Below, piece after piece: positions 32,613-44,824 of a stretch of 64,000 bases of DNA (positions within the stretch are counted from its first letter, which is position 1; the number at the start of each line of letters is the position of its first letter). The stretch comes from Xylogone sp. PMI_703. Taxonomy: Eukaryota > Ascomycota > Leotiomycetes. The DNA lies in the NCBI GenBank assembly GCA_021399445.1, contig JAJTUQ010000004.1, positions 558,001-622,000 of the forward strand, in the 5' to 3' direction. The notes beneath the pieces were generated by a model, which searched no databases, was not told the origin of the DNA, and saw nothing but the letters and a program-made list of their open reading frames with translations. The position numbers and the translations under genes were made by a program.

Positions 32613-33559
32613 ATGGGCTACGATTACGATTTCGAATGTGGCACATGCCGCAAAGTCTTCTATACAGGCTGGCGAGCTCGAGACAACCACCTCCGTTCTA
32701 CGGGCCACCGTGCTCCAGCATTCGAGTGCGATAAATGCGCTCGTTACTTCGGCTCTGAGAGAGCGCGATTTCAACATATGAACGACTTGAACCATTTCGC
32801 CTGGGAGTGTTCCGTATGCGATGAGACATGGTCGACAGAGGATCGAATGACTGAGCATGAGCACGAGGACCACAATTACTGCGGAGAGTGCGAGAGAACT
32901 TTTGCAAACTATAATAATCTAAAGATGGTACGCTTAGCTCCTTGTATGATCCGTCTCCACAACTACTGACTGCTCCTCCTTGACGACAGCACCTCAACTC
33001 TCGTATCCACCGTGGCCAGAAGGTCCAGTGTCCTCTCTGCAAAGCCTGCTTCGCAACAGCCACCGGCCTCACACACCACGTGGAGACGGGTTCCTGCCCT
33101 AACGCTGCAGGCTTGACCCGTGACACGCTTTATAAGTTCATGCGCAGCAAGGACCCTGGAGGCGTCATCACCAAGAACTTGATTGGTTGGCATGGCTCGA
33201 CGAAGTACGAGGCCAATGACCGCTCATACAACTGGCGCCGTCAGGGCTATGAGTGCTATCTCTGCCATGGGCTGTTTGGGAAATTGCAGGGCCTAAACCA
33301 GCATTTGAATTCCCCTATTCGTAAGTGCAGTGCTTCATCCCTTTTTCTTTAGTAAGCTGAGCATGAAACTTATAACTGGTTTTCGGCAGATCAAGAAAGT
33401 TTGTACCATTGTCCAAATCGGGGCTGTCGCAAGGACTTCAAGACGCTTGCTGGCATCATCAATCACCTTGAGAGTGAGTCGTGTGGCTGCACTCGATTTG
33501 AGAACGTGCAGAATAGCATCCAGGGAGTGATTAGTGGCAATAGATTGCTTGCTTTCTGA
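32613..33559 (+). CDS. Multi-C2H2 zinc-finger protein
   Basis: Protein of about 271 residues from three exons, 32613-32927, 32990-33320 and 33390-33559. All splice choices keep zinc fingers intact: NNLKM|HLNSRIH and LNSPI|HQESLYHC. At least seven C2H2-like units are visible, starting CGTCRKVF, CDKCARYF, CSVCDETW, CGECERTF, CPLCKACF, CYLCHGLF and CPNRGCRKDF, each followed by paired histidines, some spaced unusually. This fits a fungal DNA- or RNA-binding protein; no effector domain is present. Similar stand-alone C2H2 proteins are common in Pezizomycotina and mostly uncharacterised. A solo LTR ends 474 bp upstream. Confidence 0.8.
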
Positions 33560-34628
33560 CCCTTAAATCAGATGACGTTAAGCAGGTGTTTAGCAATCTA
33601 AAACACTTTTCGCATTGAAAGCGTTTCATGAAGTTAGATTCTTACTTAAACTAGTTTGGTGTAGTCGATAAGTTAACATAAAGTTGATATAATCATTGCT
33701 ACGAGATAAAACGGAAATTTTGAGACGAATATGACATATGAACTCCTTATATTAGAGATAGCTCGTAGGTCGCGCGCTTTTCGAATTCAAATGACTTGAT
33801 AGTAAATTTGATGGAGTTTTGGGGTAATCAAGCCGAAATCTTGATTAAATTCGCATTCCCTAAAGTTCGATCCGACTCAGTTCGAATAAAGCCTTGGATG
33901 AAACAATCATATTGAACATCCAATCTGATAGTTGGCTGTAATGATTAGACCCCGTTATTTAGTCGTTCCATTGAGGCAAATCACTACTCTACTGTTGACT
34001 GATGGCCCTGATCCAATAATGGGGATCCGCACCGGATCTGTAGCGAGCATGCCATGAGTCGAAGGTTCAGCTCCAAGAAGTGCTTAGGCGGGAGGAGGCC
34101 TCATTTTGAATAACCCAACATTTGCTTTGATCGGACCGGCATTATGAAACGCAAACAAATCTAACTACTGCACGCGAGGCTACTATGAGACCAATACCAT
34201 TTGTCCACGTAGCAGTCTCTATCTCTAGCAGAGTAGAAGCTTCTCGACTGATTGAGGTTCGTTCGCATCGTGGGATTTATTATGTAGTACAGCAGTTGCG
34301 GTGAAGTCGCAATGTGCTAGGCAGCATCCAACTGTCTTAAATTTGTCTCAACTTACAGCCGAATGGCCGCTCAAACAACATCTGGCAATTGAACAAAGTA
34401 AGTAAAAACCGTGAGGTGATTGCTTCCTGCATATTTCTTGCATATGGTTTGCGCTATATATGTATGTTCTAGCTCATACGTAAGTATTCGCGCATGGGCT
34501 GCTCCATAACATAACTCCTGGCCTGTTGGACTACCCGGTTGGTTGGCCTACTGAAATTTTGTATATTAAAATTGAGAAGTCTCAAACTTTGCAAAACGTG
34601 AAAGCCAAAATCAAGCAAAGCTTCGAAG
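33560..34628. other. Intergenic, no gene seen
   Basis: About 1.07 kb between the zinc-finger and dynamin-like genes. Mixed composition, stops in all frames, no clear repeat. Confidence 0.5.
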
Positions 34629-36950
34629 ATGACGCGCAAACTGAATTTTGGAGATCTGGAGAATGCGGATCGTATTCAAGTCCTTGGTATCATTGACAAA
34701 TTTCGTGAGCTTGGTGTCAACGAGGATGTTTCTCTTCCCCAGGTAAAGACAAGACAAGATAAGTCAGCCCACGGAAAGTTCGGGTTTACTAATATGCTTT
34801 ATTTCTAGCTTGTTGTGGTTGGAGATCAGTCGAGTGGCAAGTCATCTCTACTTGAAGGCTTGACGGGGCTGAGCTTCCCCGTTGCTAGTGACCTGTGCAC
34901 TCGACATGCCACTCAAATTGTTCTCCATCGAACTTTGCAGGAAGAAGCTTCAGTGAAGATATCGATCATTCCTGGGCCAACAGCAAACTGTGATGAGACA
35001 CAAAAAGCGAATCTGGAGGCATTTTCAAAGACGCTTGGGGGCTCCAATTTTGATGCAGAGGTGTTTCAAAGTATTCTCTCCGATGTGTGTAATACTATTT
35101 AAGGATGGATATCTGCTCATTTATTTTAGGCTGCTGTTAAAATGGGGCTGCCAGGCCCCGATGATGATATTGAAAACATTGAAAAGCGATTTTCAGATGA
35201 TATTTTGAAGATAGAGCTTTCTGGACCGGAACATTACCATTTGAGTGTCGTGGATGTTCCTGGCTTGTTCCATAGTAGGGCAATTCTGTGAACTTCTCCT
35301 GTTAAGCTAATTCTTTGTAGATCCGACTAAGTATCAGACTGAGGCGGACAAAGGAATCATCCGCGGATTGATCGAGGGTTATATCGTTGATCCACGTACA
35401 ATAATTCTGTTAGTCTCCCCAGCCTACAATTTGGAAACTGCTAATAGTCCTAGTGCGGTTTTGGATGCGCGTAACAATTTAGCAAACCAAGAAGTCTTTC
35501 GGATGGCAAAGGCTGCTGACCCAGTAGGCGCTCGCACAGTTGGAATTATTACAAAATGCGATGCACTTCAAGAGGGGGATGAACCGGGAGTGAGTAGATT
35601 AGTTGCCGTCACAACAGCCACAATTCTAATAATCCTTAGGTCTTGAAGATCGCTCAAAATAGCGTCGAGAACTTGAAGCATGGATGGTTTGCCGTAAAGA
35701 ATCGGTCCACGAAGGAGATCCAAGAGGGAGTAACACTGGAACAACGACATATAAATGAGAAGAGATTCTTCGAGACTAGTCCATGGAATCTATTACCCAG
35801 AGAACGTGTGGGAATTGTTGCTGTCAAGAAGTTTCTGGGCAAGCTACTCTACGACCATATCTGTTATGAGTTCCCAGCACTAATCAAAGAGATACGCGGC
35901 CACATTGACAAATGCTACACCGACCTTGAGGCATTAGGTCCACCACGACGAGACTCCATGGAACAGCGTCAATTCTTGATGCAATTAGTTAGCCGATATC
36001 AGAAAAATGTGACTGACTGTCTCGACGGCATCTATGATAGCAGTCTAGAATCTCAACACCCGCTTAAACTACGAACACATATCCAAGCAGCCAACGAGGC
36101 ATTTGGTCACTCTATAGAGCGGGAGGGGCATACGAGACCGTTCAGATCAATAGATGGAAGTGTGGACGAGGCATATAAAAAGGGGGTATCTGAAGAAGGA
36201 CAAAATATTTATGACTGGATCCGGGAGCGGCACCGCGAGTCGCGCGGAACGGAACTACCAGGTACCTTGAACCCAAGGATTCTCGAACGCCTATTCCGTG
36301 AGCAGTCTCTAAACTGGGAGGGGATAGCCTTTGGGCACACTTCTAAGGTGGAAGCGATAATATCTAGTTTCAATCAAGCTCTCTTCGAGAAACTTATTCC
36401 CGAGGAATCTCTTCGGCACAAAATTGAAGCGCGAAATTCCAACTTTTTCAATTCAACACGTGTCGCTGCGGAAAAGCAACTGAGACAGATTTTGCTGGAT
36501 GAGAGAGGTGGTATCCTCCAGACTGTCAATCATTACTACGCTGAGACACTCAACAAGATACGAGAAGACAGAATTCTGGATCGGTTACAAAAGCTGGAAC
36601 TGAAGGATGGTGGGTCAGTCGACTTGGTTGCTATCAAAGCCGCAACCCATCTTAGCAACGAGGATCAGGCTGTCTATGACATTCATGATGCGCTTAAGGC
36701 ATACTATAAGGTGGCAGTGAAGCGATTTATGGATAATGTCATCCTGCAGGTTGTTGAAAGAGTTTACCTGGGTATGGAAGGCCCTCTGAAGATGATCTCC
36801 CCTGAATATGTCGGCTCTCTTCCGGAAACGGACCTCGCAGGAATTGCAGGCGAAAACTATGCCACAGCAAGTGCAAGAACAGAAATCATGTACAGGAAGG
36901 ACAAGATGGAGAAAGCTTTAAGTCTTGCTCAAAGTCTCCAAATATTTTAA
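34629..36950 (+). CDS. Dynamin-like (Mx-type) GTPase
   Basis: Large GTPase of about 704 residues. Predicted exons are 34629-34742, 34809-35084, 35130-35274, 35321-35589 and 35640-36950. The G domain is complete: P-loop VVVGDQSSGKSSLLEGL (G1), CTRHATQI (G2), LSVVDVPGL (G3) and TKCDALQ (G4). The stalk follows (NPWNLLPRERVG-like block read as SPWNLLPRERVG, then the LYDHICYEFPALIKEI helix), with a GED-like end containing GIAGENYATASARTEIMYR. There is no transmembrane, PH or proline-rich part. Fungal proteins of this kind act in membrane remodelling, and relatives are the animal Mx antiviral GTPases. The second donor (GTGTGT at 35085) is non-consensus but gives the expected ILSD|AAVKMGLPG junction. 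Location near a HET gene is noted. Confidence 0.9.
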
Positions 36951-38174
36951 GGCTAAAGATTCTAGCTTGCACTGCTGTCAGGGTGCGGAAAGCCGGTTCT
37001 ATGGAGATGGCCAGCAAGGATGGCCTAACAACGATACGGTTAGTTACCAGGGACTCTACGTCTATAAGTATAGTAACTCCCATCCGTAACCTGGGTGCTA
37101 GAGATCAATTTGTATTGTGTCCTTAAACTGAGTTAGTAATATATGCTGTTCTATCACTACACATTCGCTGCACGCCCGCACTTTAAATAGGCTAATATCC
37201 ACGAGCAAGAAAACTTCTGTCGTCAAACTTCAATGACTTTAGTGCAGCACCGAATAGTTAGCACTTTTCCATTCGTGCACGGTCCTAGAACTCTCTAACT
37301 TACCTGTAATCACCTACCACTGGACACACTTAACCTGTCAGCTGGTGATAACATACAGGACAAAGCACGGACTGCGGAGGGCTTTGTTTATTCGGCCCTG
37401 GACGAAATATATGTCAGGACAAGGCAGTGCAAATTAATCCGAGGTGAGCCATGATTTTCGACTTTTACGAGGTTTTGTAATCAGTTGCGTAACGAATAGT
37501 TAAGTGTCGATGCGCTCTTGCGTCAATTGATGGACGAGACTAGTAATTGAATGGCTGTGAAATGATCCTAAGAATAGTCCCAAACGGCTTAAAAAGTGGG
37601 ATAGATATAAGTCATAATAGGTGTTCTCAATGCAATGGTAATGAATATACTCTGTTGGCAGATGTATGGTGGAAAAGTAAATACCCTGGGAAGGAAACTA
37701 GCGCCCCGAAAGAGGACTAGGATTCAACGTCCAGTAAACGCCACTGTTCTTAGGTTCTTCACTATCTCATTCTGGCAAGCTTCATGGCAAATCTCTGTAT
37801 TTGAGTAATAAATAGGCTATTAATTTGACCATGACTAAATCGCCTATTAATTTTCATAAAATAGGCTAACGTAAATCCCTGTCCACCGGGCCCTCCAATC
37901 ATTGTCAGATTCATATTGTTTCATTAATTCCTGAGTAACCCATTCTGAAATCCTTTGATTCTCAGATTCGTATATATAACTAGAGAAACGATCATATTTC
38001 CTATATTGCTTCTCTGCTAACCTGCATCAATTTTCAGAACGTCTCGAGTATTTGGTGCTTATCGCACACCTAAGAATTAATCAGACATTGGCAGTGCTGA
38101 GGACGTCTAAGCATAACTAACCCAGCCTATCTTTATATTAGATAAAAAGGGCCTGAAACAAACCTAACATAAGC
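36951..38174. other. Intergenic, no gene seen
   Basis: 1.2 kb without a coding signal; moderate AT content, no repeat recognised. Confidence 0.5.
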
Positions 38175-39024
38175 ATGATTGAAGGAATTCTAGGAGAAAC
38201 GATCGAGCGTGGCCATCGTCTGGAAGGCTACTCTGGTGGCTTCCATGCTCCACCATACCTACTCACCCGCAGACCTCTAGCACTTTTATCAGGAGCTACA
38301 GTCCTTGCTCTACTTTGCTGCGATCCTCGTCTTGATCCACGGAAGATGCTAGCTCTTGATGGAACTCACAGTATATGCTTTCCTATCCTTTTCTTTCTTG
38401 GCTCATGAATGAGCCCAGATGACTAGCTAACATAAGGTCAGGCCCAATAATTTCAATGATTCGAGTCCCTGGAGGCCGCGCTTCGCTAGCTATTAAAGCG
38501 ATTGCCGGTATGCAGGCTGTACTCAACAGCTCGACAGTGCTTGTGATTCATCATACCGGCAAGTTTGTTTAAAGAGACATTGTCGGTATTCATTCTGCAA
38601 TGGCTAACTGCTTCAATAGATTGCGGCATGTCTCACGTAACTGATGAGGAGTGCAGGGAGCATTTGTTAAAAATTGCTCCAGAGGATGAGAAAGAAAGTA
38701 TTAAGAAGGAAAATTTTGGCGAAATTAGAGGATCGTACGTAATTTCCAGGTTTGGATTTTCTGGGGCAATTTTACTGACCAGAAGGCCCCAAAAGATTCG
38801 AAGACAGCATTAAAGAAGATATCAAGGTACTTCGGGATTCAACGTGGATTAAGAAGAACACACGCTTGATTGGTCTCTTGTATGATACACATACTGGTCA
38901 CTTTAAAGAAGTTGATGATTGGAATCCTAAAGATTGGCCTGGGGCAGCGGATGGTAAGAAAACAGATGCTGAGTTCGCAGCAGACTATGCAGCAGCTCTA
39001 GAACGTATACAAGCAGCAAAATAA
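38175..39024 (+). CDS. Beta-carbonic-anhydrase-like protein
   Basis: Predicted protein of about 218 residues from four exons: 38175-38370, 38442-38558, 38620-38734 and 38796-39024. The zinc ligands of beta-carbonic anhydrases are present: CCDPR (CxDxR) in exon 1, and HHTDCGM formed across the exon 2/3 splice (His and Cys). The intron 38559-38619 uses a GC-AG border (GCAAGT...ATAG), which is required to make TDCGM. The last intron (GTACGT...AAAAG) joins IRGS to FEDSIKEDIKVLRDS, as in the family. Beta-carbonic anhydrases interconvert carbon dioxide and bicarbonate. Short fungal members like this one are poorly studied, and some may have lost activity. Start is uncertain. Confidence 0.75.
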
Positions 39025-39543
39025 CCGGTGCATACAGCTTGGAACGGTATGCTCACTCACTAGATAGTCAACGTTATCACAATTACATTACCATTATGAG
39101 CTCTCAATTAGCTACCTCAACTTTAGTAATACTCTTAAACTGTAAACGATCGGCTCTAAACGATACATATCAATATTCTTTAAAGTTCTGAAGCGCTTAC
39201 TATTGGTCCAGGAGCCCCTTTAACCAGGAAATAAGCCTGCCGGTAACCATTTTAGAGTCCTAGTATTGTGAATAGGAGGACTGCAATCCATCGGATTGAT
39301 ATACTTTGCAGCTGCGTCGAAATTACTGACGCGATGGCATGTGAGCGTGCGGTTCATAAGAATCCGGGGGATCCATTTGCAGACGGACATAAAACCGTAT
39401 CCGTGGAGTTTCGTAACTGCGTGCTCCAACATAATTAAAATTCAATAGAGTATCTTCAGAATTCAGATAGAGAGCACTGGGACAAGTGTCCAGTAAAATC
39501 TGAGAATATTGAATTCAAATAAGAAGAGTCCAGCTGTGGCTTC
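39025..39543. other. Convergent intergenic stretch
   Basis: About 520 bp between the 3' ends of the carbonic-anhydrase-like gene and the hypothetical gene. Nothing recognised. Confidence 0.5.
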
Positions 39544-40224
39544 TCAACCAGTGAAAACATCCCCCTCATCGTCTTCCATCATAGCCTCGAACATACTATT
39601 GACTTCTTCACCCGCGGAAACATTGAACCAGAAATAATACAAAGCGTTCAATCCCACCTTTAACCAGCCCTGCCACTCGGCTTCCCCTGGTGCTAAGTAC
39701 TCGACTACTTTAACCCACACACCTCCAAGCTCAAAGTCTTGGCCTGGATCTTCTGGTCCCGCAGCCACAGAATTTAGAACAGCCTCATCAACCATGATAC
39801 ACACTCGATGTCGAGCATAAAGTTGATGCATTTCGAGATCGACTCTGTTACTCTCTAACCATTTCGTGAACGCATCTCTAACCTTATCCGTATCCGCACC
39901 GTCTAATGTACGATCTTCCACAACATCGTTTGTGTACCTTCGCTTCATCTCCTCATTCGGTCTCGGGTCAAATGGCGGTTCACCACTAGGGGCCATGAAA
40001 GGAGCTGGCCTAAGATCTTCATCGATGGAATACTTGACATAAGCATCAAGTTTCTCTAGAAATAGTGGAAACTGGGTGTTGGACTCTGGTGTGTAGACGG
40101 TGCGGAATATGGTAAAACCCCAGGTTGGTTGTTGTAAAGTGCGAAGGTTTCGGCAAACTGAGCGCTGCCATTCTCGTTTCGAACCTGGTGAAAGCGGTGT
40201 CACCTGGGGAGCAGGTTCGGACAT
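39544..40224 (-). CDS. Conserved fungal hypothetical protein
   Basis: Single-exon acidic protein of 226 residues. I do not recognise a named domain. The opening block WGFTIFRTVYTPESNTQFP, the middle RHRVCIMVDEAVLNSV and the late VWVKVVEYLAP look like a family of uncharacterised proteins seen in many filamentous ascomycetes. There is no signal peptide or membrane segment, so it is probably cytosolic or nuclear. The C-terminus is rich in Glu and Asp. Nothing around it suggests a function. Confidence 0.75.
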   Translation of the reverse strand: MSEPAPQVTPLSPGSKREWQRSVCRNLRTLQQPTWGFTIFRTVYTPESNTQFPLFLEKLDAYVKYSIDEDLRPAPFMAPSGEPPFDPRPNEEMKRRYTNDVVEDRTLDGADTDKVRDAFTKWLESNRVDLEMHQLYARHRVCIMVDEAVLNSVAAGPEDPGQDFELGGVWVKVVEYLAPGEAEWQGWLKVGLNALYYFWFNVSAGEEVNSMFEAMMEDDEGDVFTG

Positions 40225-43080
40225 GATAATCCTAGGAAATACGGAGAATATGATATTAGATGCTGAGTATAAAGTATTTTACAGAGGGGATAGCTAAATA
40301 CACTTAACAACTTTGCCAAATGCTACTTATCAGTTTATTTAAATATGTAGTGTTGGTTTCTCCCATCACGTGACAGTCACATGTACGCTAGACCTAATCG
40401 GGTGGGAGCTGTAGAGATTTGGCAATGCGAGTCTCGGCGCCGACAAAATTCTATGATCTATTATATCTCCGACTACCGTACGTAGTATAACAACCAGCTC
40501 TCATATAACGCAACTAGCATACCATAACTAGAATAGTAATAACTCAGTAGAGAGGGGCGAGATTCATCTTGCAATAATCAGGGGTGGCGCGGCCTTTGTG
40601 CCTTTGTGCCTTCACTCCGGTTTAACTTTGCACGGGATACCAACGTGCCTTAAGAGTTTCGCATAATTTTGAGCAATGAGCTGATAGTTTCCAACAGTTT
40701 AAACGTAACGTCGGCCGTTGGATCTAATATGGACTCTATTCAAATTCTGATTCTCGACTACCCTACCAATGAGGATATGTGAAACTCTTTCCAACCACTC
40801 TAGGTGATTGGTAGCGAAAATCTCCCCTAACTACCATCTTCCCCCTTGAATGAAAGCAAGTAGGTCTATAAAGCGGCCTTAAAATTTGGTATTAATAGAA
40901 GATTCTATCAGTGTCGATTAGTTAGTAGGCTCTTGTCACTCAGAGACTCATCGACCTTCATTTAGAAGAGAACTGTACTAGACAAGGAAACGCATTAAAG
41001 TGAAATCCATCTTTAACACGTCTAATATCTAGACCTCCTCACTATTCCGCTTAGGGCAATAAGCACAGTATATAAGCCAAGTTTAACTTCCTTTGTTAAG
41101 CCTGTAATACGTATAGTAAACGAATAGGGATATGTAGTAGTGAGACGCCTTACACCACTAATGCACCGGTTAGGCATTTACTAATACTAAGTTTGTATAG
41201 CATACAACTTACCACTCGCAAAAAACTTCTTAAATAAGATTAGTAAAAGGGTTTCTCTTACAAGTGATAGTGAATTCAAACTTCATTTCGAAACCAGGCT
41301 ATTATTAAGACAGTGATTATGGAGACTACAATACTTATTATAGCACTTTGCAAAATTATTATCAGCTATTCACTTGTACAGCCCTTTTCCTACTCGTTTC
41401 CTTATAGTCGCGAAATGCGGATGCGACAGCCCCCATATTACTGTAAGTGTACTCCGCAAACAGGGCTAAGTAGGCCCATCTTTCATTATCCTATCAGCTA
41501 CCATGCCTAGTCACAGATGTTTTCAGCATCGCCGAGAAACCTGATCTCAGACCCGTAACTTGGCTAGCCCATTGTCACAGCATTAAGTCATACATAGTAA
41601 AATCCTTAAGGTCTAGAACACCGATATCATACCTAGTTAGGCGGGTCAGTGTGGTTGTAACTCGGATTACATTTCTTACCCGCGAGGGTTTAAGCTCTGC
41701 TATAAGGTATACAAATTCTATTTCTTAGGAGTGTTTTTTTTTTCACCTGCCACAGAGAATAAATCTCTTGCGGTTAATAAAATTTGCCGAAGGTATCTCA
41801 GAGTAATCCTATTTTTAATCATTTAATATCCGTAATGTTATTAGTGCAAAGGGGTTAATATAGTTAATACCAATATGTCATCCCTAATAGCTAAAGAGTT
41901 GCTAAGCACTAATACAGTTTTAGTAGGCCCTCTACAAGATATACGTATCCAACAATATAATGTGACCGATCCTCAGGAGTTCTGTTTAGGAAGGCGCATG
42001 CGGAAAGTGGAGTGGTAGTATCTAACTGAATTTGCACTAACACGCTGCCTACGATGGGATTTCTCGATACCTTCATTATCATCTAAGTTATCCGCTTAGC
42101 TGATGGAAACTGCTCACCTTAGAGGAAATTGATTTAGCGATAAGTAGGGCCGATTAAACCCCAGATTTGAAGATAATTGCATGTTACCGGAAAGTGAGCA
42201 GTTTATAGGGTATTTTGGTGTTGTCAGATCATAAGACCAATTGTGGCAATCCTAAAAGAATAAATTGAATTAATTATCTAATAGTATAATTACAGTACAA
42301 TTTATGTTGAAGATTGCTCTAAGTCGCAACGAATTGCAAGGCCTGTATAGAGGGGGTCTCCTGACTATTCCGAATGAGGCTGTAGTTATTTACGGTCTAT
42401 ATAAGCGTAACTGCAATTGTTCGGACAAGTGTCTAGCAGTTAGCTTACTCTTGAAATTTCTGGTAGCAAGAGGCGTACTAACATAATTAAAGCAAATCAA
42501 TAATGACCAGGTCATTGGCGCTTATTATCGCCCTATTCCATATGCGACGACAGTTATCTTATTAATACTGGTACACTAGTGAACTGGAAAAGTTACCGTA
42601 ATATGCGGCAAATTCGCCGCTGAAGCATTGTAGCATGCTAAACAGCTGACGCCTGAGTAAGCTTCTGATTTCTGCGAATTAGTACACTCCCCTGACTCGG
42701 GAAATCCGCTCTGTGCTAATTTCCATCCCGGCCAGTCGTGATACAGGCATGGAGGCGCTCTCTTCGCTGTGGTCCAGTGTGACTTCTACAGATGGACTGA
42801 TAGTCCAGTCTGGAGATCTCGGTGATACCGACAGTCAAGTCTGGCTAAGTCACAGTCATACGGGCCAGATGGACTGATCAGACTTAGCAGCATTGCCCTT
42901 GCTCCGTGCAGAAGGGATATCTGTCCTTATGTCTAGTCAGTGATCCGGGATCGTAACACTCCTCTACATCTTGATTTTATGCTCTATGTAGGAAAGGTTG
43001 TAATTGTTAAGTTTTGTTAAACGGCTAGCATACTTTACGACTGGATTTATTTATTACTTGCTTGTTAGACATACGAATTA
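40225..43080. other. AT-rich, gene-free repeat remnant region
   Basis: About 2.9 kb with no plausible gene; frequent TAA and TTA words and stops in every frame suggest mutated transposon remains, as after repeat-induced point mutation. Positions 42255-42432 have a diverged copy at 44607-44785. Positions 42720-42960 are less AT-rich and carry repeated AGATGGACTGAT and CAGTCTGG-like words. Confidence 0.5.
42255..42432 (+). repeat. Diverged dispersed repeat, copy A
   Basis: Alignable by eye with 44607-44785: shared words include GAATTAATT, ATTACAGTACAATTTAT, TCTCCTGACTAT, TTTACGGTC and GGAATTGTTC-like ends. Many differences are C/T or G/A, as expected after repeat-induced point mutation. Confidence 0.65.
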
Positions 43081-43305
43081 TCCCTTCAGCCGGTGATTTT
43101 GGATTCGTTTATGCAAACAGCTGCAATTATGCAATTAATGCAAAAAAGGTCGATTTTGTCCAATCAGAGTTGCTAGACAATTGTCAGCTCAATTTCGGTT
43201 GGCGAATTAACTAGTGACTCTGATTGGACAAAATCGACCTTTTTGCATTAATTGCATAATTGCAGCTGTTTGCATAAACGAATCCAAAATCACCGGCTGA
43301 AGGGA
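43081..43305. mobile_element. 225-bp MITE, long hairpin with TA duplication
   Basis: Two arms of 90 and 89 bases (43081-43170 and 43217-43305) are almost perfect inverted complements, differing by one A in a run. They are separated by a 46-bp loop. The ends read TCCCTTCAGCC...GGCTGAAGGGA and are flanked by TA on both sides (43079-43080, 43306-43307). This is the form of a Tc1/mariner-type miniature element. Transcribed, it would fold into a 90-bp hairpin. Confidence 0.85.
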
Positions 43306-43463
43306 TAACTGAGTAATAAATTGTGAACAATAATGCTTGTTTATACTTGTTTAGTAATATATAATTGTATATTGCTTTTTATATAATATTGTCTGTAGAG
43401 GACTTATTTAGGGTATGAAATATAAGGTCAACATTATGCAAGAAGATGTCGGATAATACATAG

Positions 43464-43613
43464 TCTGTAAAGGTGATGGATAGCAATTTAAAACCTCTAT
43501 AGTCGGCCCACTAATATCCAAAATTAATATATGGATCCCGCGGTCAAGTATAACTAGATTGAGATCTAGATAACTTGGGTAGTATTTCATTATTATTACT
43601 AACCTTTACAGAC
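43464..43613. mobile_element. 150-bp MITE-like element, 12-bp inverted ends plus TA
   Basis: The perfect inverted pair TAGTCTGTAAAGGT (43462-43475) and ACCTTTACAGACTA (43602-43615) can be read as 12-bp terminal repeats with a TA target duplication. The interior is AT-rich with no ORF and no extended hairpin, unlike the MITE at 43081. Confidence 0.65.
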
Positions 43614-44606
43614 TAATTAGTTCATCTTTGTCCACTTCACACAAGCATACCTCTTTAATTAGGCTAGCCCAAAATCTGACACTAGTATAGAAGCTCTTGC
43701 CTTGTATGACCCAAAACTAAGTGGAAGTACCTAATTCCAGATTCTCAATAGATCGCACTATTTCGCCTTATGTTTCTGTTAGATACTTCATTGGCACAAT
43801 CGCAGTTATGTAGGGACAATGTTTGATTTATCTCTTATCTAATTTGCGGCTCTTTTCGAGTACAGGGCTCCTCACACAAACCAACAGCCACAGATTGACT
43901 TCCACGTGGTCACCACCAATACCAACGACTTGAGAACAGGCGATTGGTGCGTAGAATGAACACACAACAAGTTATTCCGTGTTGAATGATAGAAAGATCT
44001 ATAACGTAAGAGACCTAGCCAAATGAGCAACTATGACAGCGTAAGAAAGTACTGTAGTGGCTAACTTCAACGTAAATAACCTGCTGTCAGCATCAGCATC
44101 AGAACTAGCCGAACGTTCAACTTTCCTGCTTTCAAATTTGGCATTATGAATACGCATTATTGACGATCCTTGGGAGGCAAAGCTAATCTCCGATATCAAC
44201 CCCCACTGTAATTAGGGCTCCCTGCTTTGTCCTGTACGTATACACACTCTAACTACTACGATAACCAGGTCGTCTTTTATGTAATAGTAGTTTTTTTTCC
44301 TTCCTACTTCGTCATGGTAGAGCGCCCGTGGAGGCTGGTTGTAATTTACTTTGACACAAGGGCCGCCGCCAGAACTCTACCTGGGGGAGTCTATGCTTCT
44401 TTAACCTCACCAAAAATTGGGTTATTTTAATGTTATAATAACTACCCAACGAATGGGAATTTTGATATTTTAATATAATATTTGGAATTGGGTCATTCAC
44501 TTTTATTATATTCTCTATTTTAGAATCTAAATGCTGATTTAGGTGAAATCCTAAAACCCGGGCTTGTAACCTGTTGGAACCAAGGGTCCGATTATGGTAG
44601 AGTGTA

Positions 44607-44785
44607 AAGAATTAATTGAATTAACTATCCTACAATGCAATTACAGTACAATTTATAGTGGTAATTACATTGGTGGACCAAGAATGGAATAGCCTCGCAT
44701 AGCAGGGTTCTCCTGACTATGCCCTTTAAGGCAGTAGGTGTTTACGGTCCGTATGCGCAACCGGAATTGTTCTGACAAACTCGCT
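44607..44785 (+). repeat. Diverged dispersed repeat, copy B
   Basis: Partner of 42255-42432, same orientation, 2.35 kb away. The match is imperfect and rich in transitions. It ends just before the 3' end of the orphan secreted-protein gene. Confidence 0.65.
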
Positions 44786-44824
44786 TTCTTTTCACAATTT
44801 GTTTTCACTCACCTAAACCGGCAA

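Larger units (their letters stand above)
43306..44824. other. Gene-free AT-rich stretch with second MITE
   Basis: No gene seen. It contains a second small inverted-repeat element (43464-43613) and copy B of the dispersed repeat (44607-44785). Short ORFs of 60-80 codons look random. Confidence 0.5.
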
